A stretch of 64,000 bases of DNA from contig JBANSL010000004.1 in assembly GCA_037127255.1 (NCBI GenBank), forward strand, positions 51,843,702 through 51,907,701. Reading direction: 5' to 3'. Shown piece after piece: positions 58,735-64,000 of this stretch. Both the position numbers and the translations under genes were made by a program. This stretch comes from Persicaria tinctoria (Eukaryota; Streptophyta; Magnoliopsida; Caryophyllales; Polygonaceae). The notes beneath the pieces were generated by a model that was not told the origin of the DNA, ran no database searches, and saw nothing but the letters and a program-made list of their open reading frames with translations. The first letter of the stretch is position 1. The number at the start of each line of letters is the position of its first letter.

Positions 58735-61460
58735 GAAATCGAGTTCAAAATATTGAAATATAAATCAAACCAGATCCGTGCCCACGCAAATAATTATAAG
58801 ACCTCCTCCTGATGTAGCAGCGGGAAGTCAGGATCGATCCTCGAGGAAGCACGTCAACGGATCTCAGGTAGCTATAAATCTCACAGACAGAAAGACAGAA
58901 ATAATAAAGAAAAGCGGAAAATAAAGCAAAGCAGCAGAAACTAGTCGATATCGACTAAAAGTCCTCGATATCGACTAAACTAATCGACACCAGAAACTCA
59001 ATATTGACAAACAGAAATGAAGACCATCAGAAACACCCCGATGTCGACAAGATTTCCTCGATGTCGAGTAAACACTACTCGATGTTGACAAAAACTCCTC
59101 GGAATCGAAAAAGCAACAAAAACTTAGAATCGCAATCGTTCGAACGCAGAACACAGATTTTGATGAATTAATTCAATAAACTTAAAGGCTTCAAAGGCCA
59201 GGGTATCAACACCACAATGATAACCATGCAAAATAACACATAAAGGCATAAACGATCATGCTTTTCATCAAATAACTTTCGTTATTAACAAATAGGAATA
59301 TAGAGGCTTTGCATAAACCCTAATTGTTACTAACCCTTTTTCACATAATTAACCCAAGTTGTATTAAGATTACTTTTGCTTCAATAATACAAATAAGGAT
59401 CACCTTCAACTTTCGCAAAAGAATCATGCTCATAGGGATAGAAGACGAATTACATAAAAAGATCAAACCTTTATCGCATCACCCTACATGGCTACCGTCG
59501 GGCTCACCTCGACCCTAGAAGTGGGTGGAATGCTCGCTCTTCATCATCAAGAAACTCATCAAAGATTTCAGGAAAATAAATTGCATTAAAAATAAACTAA
59601 AGAGAACTTACAACCGATCGAAGACAAACCGTCTCTCAACACCTTCTCTCCTCTTACCATAAGCTCTCTCCTCTCCTCACTCTATGTAACTAATTGTAAC
59701 TGAAATTGAATGCTTAGAAATCAGCCCCTAAGGCCTTATTTATAGGCTTCCAAACCTTGCTAATCAAGGTAAGAATGTCTATCTATATCTACTTAAAGAT
59801 AAATCGTGGAAATAAATAAAACTAGGATTATATCTAATGTGGATAAAATATCTTCTCCCTTGACTTGATAGCTCTTGATAGATGTGGATAGAATTTCATC
59901 TCGAAAATATCACCATTGGTCTCGAGATAGAACCTTAACAAGATTCTCCGAATGCTAGGCATCGACCACTGGGGTTTCCTCGATATCGAGTAGGAGTCCT
60001 CGATATCGACTAGCGCTTTTTTCGTCTTCCGCTCAGCAACTCGATGTTGGCCTTCAGGACACATGTCGACTGGATGTTTCCTCGATATCAAGGAATTTCC
60101 TCTACATCGAGTAATGTTGCTCGGCTGTAATGTTGCTCGGCTCCCAGTGCTCAGCTTCGTTGATCTCGACTCTAGAGGTGGAAATTGACTTAGGTCTTCC
60201 TCGACATCGAGGAATTTCCTCAATATCGAGTAAGCTGTGCTTCTTCTCCTTCTTGCCTTGCTTATTTTTGGGCAACCTTGCTGGAAATCAAGTAGCTTTA
60301 CTCGATATCGACAAGCTTTAGTCGATATCGACTAACATCTTGTCGAGCAGATTTCCTTGCTTTCAGCTTGATTTGTTCAGGTCCCGCTACTCCTTGACAT
60401 TGGTTTCTGTAGTCGAATTTCGAGCTTTTCTTCCTTTCTCAGAACTGCTGTAAGTTACTTCGATTTCTGCGAATTTAAACAGAAACTGGCGTAGATTCCA
60501 TAATTTGGCAAATAAGTGTAAACTATATAGATTCTGTACTAGTCTAGCCCAAATGTATGAAATGCATGCATAAAACGATTTAAAAGTAACTATAAAACAT
60601 GGCGAATTTAGCTCATAATAGTTCCTAGGGGAACCTTGGTTCCATTGTGGTTGTTGGAACCTTTGATCCCCTATATAGCGATTGGGACCCCCTGCGTAAG
60701 CTACCTCTTCATGAGTGTCTGCCATCCTGACTTGCTCCGTGTGTGGGCACTCTGTAGTGGTGTGCCATTGTGAGCCACATTCAATGCAGGGCTGGCTGAC
60801 ATAAAGATACTTGACTTTCTTGAGGAGCTTGCGTTTCTGATCTTTGTAGTACTGCTCCTTGACATCTGGATCAATCTCCTTAGAAGGCTCATAGAGTGGC
60901 ATGGATGGGGCTGACCTGGCATAGGCATTCTCGTCATAGTTTGTCGGGGCCCCATACTTATTGTCGAAGTTGGTGAGCTTTTCGAGAGTGACCCATGCAT
61001 CAGCTGATGGCATCGTCAGATACTCATATTGAGTATATAGGTTGATACTCATATTGAGTATATAGGTTCAAAGTTATTTTCAGGGATTAGAATGGTCGAT
61101 TCAGGCACGACAAGAGTCGGGTGCATGTAATCCTCTTTAGTGGTAGAGAATTGGGCAAGCTCAGCTTCTCCCTGCCTTCTGAGTTCTGCGCAGTGCGTGC
61201 TCTCTCATCGGTGAGAGCAGTATTTTTGGCTTCTATCTCCGAGTTAAGCCTCTCTATCAGCTGGGCTTGTGTTTCTGCGGCCGCCATGGCTCTTTTTAAT
61301 TTAGCGTGGACATGTATAAGGCATTCTGGATCGTCTAAGGCGTCAAACTCAGGTTGTTGACCAGAACGACGCATACACTGCAAAATCAAAACTTAAAGGA
61401 AAACGTGAGATCTAACTACCTAAGGTGCGAATGATTGCTTCCCTGGCAACAACCCCAATT

Positions 61461-62375
61461 TGTTTTAAGAGGAAATCGAGTTTAAAATATAATGAAATAG
61501 ATCAAAACAGATTCGTGTTCACGCAAATGATTACAAGACTCTCTCCCGATGTAGCAACAGGAAGTCAGGATCGATCTTCGAGGAAGCGAGTCAGCGGATC
61601 CTAGGTAGCGGAGAAATCTCACGAGTGGTTGTCGACTTCAGGGGTACTCGACCTCAACTAAGGTTAGTCGACAAGGGTCAAGCACAATCGAATCCAAGCA
61701 AGGCAAAGTCACTGTTTTTGGTCGACTTTGAGTAAGCAACTCGACGTCGAGTACGGTTTGGTCGTAGTCGAGTAAGGCTAGTCGAAGTTCGGTTCCTGCA
61801 GAGACACAAGCAGCAGCGATCTTTGCTCGATCGAAATTCAGTAGTCGACATCGACCAAGGGGTGGTCGAACTCGAGTAGGAACAGTAAAATAAAATAAAG
61901 AACAAAGCTTTCGGAATTAGGAATAAACTATGTGAAAGAAAACTTCTAAGATCGGGGTTTGCAACAACGATAACCAAACATGCATAAGGCAAGATAAATA
62001 ACGATAATTATGCAAATCGCATTGAAGGATCAAGCTTTCGCCTTTTCCAACAATTAGACAACTCTTTCAAGAAACCCTAATTGTATCTACCGATTTTATG
62101 TTTATAATCCAAGTTGTTAGCATGGATCTATATTAGATAGGTAATAAACACATAACAGGTAGTAGATGCTCAAAACATAATAAAGGTCAGATCATTACCT
62201 CAAACACGCATGGCTATCGTCGGGCTCACCCCAACCCTAGAAGTGGGTGGACTACTCGCTCTTCATCGCAAGAAAAGAAATCAATAATAAAAGGAAATAA
62301 ACTTGCATTAGTAAACTAAAATAGAGCTTACAACCGATCAAAGCCAACTTGCTCTCACTTCTTAACTCTTCTCTG
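61461..62375 (-). repeat. E3 5' LTR, truncated (about 915 bp kept)
   Basis: Near-identical to 51161-52077, then identity stops at about 62375 (CTTCTCTG|TCCC). Confidence 0.85.
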
Positions 62376-62468
62376 TCCCAAAAATCTCTAATTTTCTTCA
62401 ACATAGACACCATGTTTATAGAAACTGTTGTCTAAGTGGCGTCTTATAATATACATTTTGTACTAGTG
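62376..62468 (-). mobile_element. CACTA transposon terminus fragment
   Basis: On the minus strand the segment begins CACTAGTACAAAATG (62468 downward), the standard plant CACTA end. It continues with subterminal motifs such as GACGCCACTTAGACAACAG. The other end is absent, so an old CACTA fragment was fused to E3 by deletion. Confidence 0.6.
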
Positions 62469-62542
62469 AGATGAATTGGTCGAAGTGGAGGGAACACACA
62501 CTCATCAAACTAACTACTCGGCTGATATAATCATATTCTACG
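62469..62542. other. Short unassigned spacer
   Basis: 74 bp with no recognisable feature between the CACTA end and the next LTR. Confidence 0.3.
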
Positions 62543-64000
62543 TGTTATAGGAAATAGTTTATAGTCATTTGAAGTCATTTTTATACGTTTTGCATGTCTT
62601 TTATATAAGTTTTGGTTTAGTTTTTAGAATAGATGTCTACACTCGTGTTTTTATTTGTTTTCAGGTGATTTGGATAAGTGTTTGATGTCAATTTAGAGGC
62701 ACGATGGAGTAAGCTTCATTGAAGGCATATTTGACATGTTCATGGATGCCGAAAGAGCCTTGCATAGAGGTCTCAAGTGCTAGAAATCAAGCTAAGAAGA
62801 GCCTATTGCTGAACCGACATATTTCGGACAAAGCCTATTTGGCGACATCTCAGTAAAATGAGTTGTTTGTGCTCCACAAAATTCAGATAGAGATTTTATA
62901 TAGCTTGTTGGAAAGCTACTTAAAAGACCTACAACTTTTATCTTGAACACTTTTGAAAATTCGGCCTATAATATGGAGAAATCGAGCCAAGATGCTGATG
63001 CTGAGTCAAGGTATCGACCCGGAACCAACCTGTATCGAGTCAGTATCCATACCTTCCGAGTCGATAGAACGAGAAGAGAGGAAAGCACGACATATCGAAT
63101 CGATACCCACATGTATCGAGTCGATACCTTCACCTTCCGAGCGAAAAGAAGCTTTACAGTAGCCAACTACCGACTCGATACTCTGAAGTATCGACTCGAT
63201 ATGTTTCTTTCCGCGTTACTACTTCGGGATTTTTATCCGTTTTTATCTATTGTTGGATGACTTTTTGGAATATTTTATTATTACTTTAGGATTATTTTCA
63301 GATCTTTTTTAGGACTATATATAGAGAATTAGGGTTAGATTAGAGACATCCAACTTTTCACGTCAGAAACGCTAGTTGCAGACATTAGAGTTTTAGACTT
63401 TTTCAGAGATTTTTCTTGAAGGTTTGTTGTGCTGGATTCAAGAATACATTTTGTTAATCTAGTCTTATATTCTTTCATCATGAGTTCTTTGATTGTGTCT
63501 GAATCCATGGCTGGCTAGTTTTCTTGTTCTAGGGTTGGGGTGATCCCAACGATGCTGAGATAGACATGTGCGTGGTGATTGCCTGAATGAATTCTATTAT
63601 TTGTTTGATTTGATCCATGATTGCTTAAGCTGATTTATTCTATGAATGATTGGAATCCTTTCGATGTTCAATATGCGCCAATTGCGAATTGAGATTGGAT
63701 ATTTAGATAAAGTTGTTAATTTTATTGGAAAACATTTATTGAACTTGAGAATTGTGTATGAGCAATCTATTTAATTCTCTTGAGGATAATAAACCATCGT
63801 AGACAACCTAGGTTTGAATTGATTATGCGGATCGCGCCTGCGATTGTTTGATCGATTTGCTCGCTAGGGTCTAAGTGCTTAAAGAGTCCAATTTGATTGA
63901 TTAATTTGCAACATGCGCAAGCAGAGTGGTAATTGATTGAATCGGACATAGTTATTGCGAGATGCGTAGGTTGAGTGATAATGAATTTAGATAGTTTACC
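62543..64000 (+). mobile_element. Start of another LTR (solo or 5'), runs off the window
   Basis: Starts TGTTATAGGAAATAG in an arrangement like the other LTRs (AGATGTCTACACTCG at about 62630 corresponds to the GGTCTACACAAG/AGATGTCTACATAAG block of E1/E3). It has its own palindrome version (GTATCGAGTCGATAC at 63113-63127, ACTCGATACTCTGAAGTATC near 63172) and a block at about 63520 shared with the left-edge solo LTR. The 3' end lies beyond 64000. Confidence 0.6.

Larger units (their letters stand above)
56464..60620 (-). mobile_element. E4: solo LTR inserted in E3 gag
   Basis: TGTTAGTAGGG at 56464 and TCATAATA at 60620, flanked by perfect GTTCC duplications (56459-56463 and 60621-60625). Net of the LINE and its duplication the LTR is about 1.9 kb, the size of the related LTRs. 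Palindrome version: TAGTCGATATCGACTA (58942-58957) and CCTCGATATCGACTAG forms. E4 is younger than E3. Confidence 0.92.
55310..61374 (-). pseudogene. gag-pro: E3 gag-protease ORF, interrupted by E4 and LINE
   Basis: Gag starts MRRSGQQPEFDALDDPECLI at 61374, is deleted or rearranged in the middle (the junction near 61065 repeats TATTGAGTATATAGGTT), and continues from 61052 to 60626. It keeps the knuckle CIECGSQWHTTTEC and ends PQWNQGSPRN at E4. It resumes after E4 at 56458 (NPPPYRAPGHPERDQRKDDL), has a TGA at about 56239, then the linker and protease ALCDLGASVSIMPLSIWQKV, IILGRPFLATVDAKISV to 55310. The linker reads QLDVKQSRVDVDQ, encoded by TCGACGTCGA units. Confidence 0.8.
51161..62375 (-). 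mobile_element. E3: Athila-like gag-pro LTR element, reverse, 5' LTR truncated
   Basis: The 3' LTR starts TGTTGTAGGAGG at 51161 (to about 53077). The 5' LTR starts at 61461 (TGTTTTAAGAGG) and is cut at about 62375, where a CACTA end begins. No right-hand duplication remains. Internal: decayed tRNA-Asp-type primer site (61460-61438), gag from 61374 and protease to 55310. The element contains a nested solo LTR (E4) with its own nested LINE. Palindrome version: CTCGACGTCGAG / GTCGACGTCGAG, plus GTCGAAGTCGAG. Confidence 0.88.

Overview
This window is nuclear DNA from a flowering plant, probably a eudicot. The evidence is GT-AG (and some GC-AG) introns in AT-rich DNA, a plant-type trehalose-6-phosphate phosphatase, a plant-specific nucleotidyltransferase, B3-domain fragments, and plant Ty3/gypsy (Athila/Tat-like), hAT, CACTA and LINE-L1 elements. 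Species cannot be fixed from the sequence alone.

The left part (about 1-12.2 kb) is the genic end. After a possible terminal exon (7-198) and a solo LTR with a perfect 5-bp target duplication (665-2079) comes an apparently intact nine-coding-exon trehalose-6-phosphate phosphatase gene (3672-5501, +). It is followed, tail to tail, by an eight-coding-exon nucleotidyltransferase/PAP-OAS1-like gene (11481-6462, -). I resolved both exon by exon, and frames and splice phases agree throughout.

From 12.4 to 20.3 kb the DNA is repetitive: a 743-bp tandem duplication carrying a 26-bp array of ACGT hairpins and tRNA-like pol III boxes, a 248-bp tandem duplication, and a 4.5-kb hAT element. The hAT contains a 759-bp hAT-like MITE, a reverse-oriented LTR element with a Gln/Arg-rich ORF, and long microsatellites.

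From 20.3 to 43.2 kb lies an old transposon-type gene (PF04195-like N-terminal region plus coiled coil). It is split by two large LTR-element insertions in opposite orientation: E1 (21697-32884, target duplication GGAGT, a tandem two-unit structure sharing an LTR) and E2 (33890-42865, target duplication GGTGG). Both are non-autonomous Athila-like elements with gag and protease and an orphan integrase-C-terminal-like segment, but no reverse transcriptase, RNase H or integrase core.

From 43.6 to 47.5 kb are three B3-like fragments (one split by a 723-bp hAT with a perfect 8-bp target duplication), an 89-bp repeat and a 59-bp minisatellite. From 47.5 to 51.2 kb two decayed Tat-like pol fragments face away from each other as a large inverted repeat. 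From 51.2 to 62.4 kb is a third gag-pro element E3 (reverse), containing a solo LTR (E4), itself containing a 5'-truncated LINE. A CACTA end follows, then the start of another LTR that runs off the window.

The most unusual signal is in every large LTR family here. Each carries clustered 12-18-bp palindromes built on TCGA, with a different version per family, at matching places in the LTRs and (where present) in the gag-pro ORF. Because the motif is kept in both coding and non-coding parts, the constraint appears to be on the nucleic acid. I interpret it as a family-specific cis-acting system, for example protein binding or RNA dimerisation/packaging.
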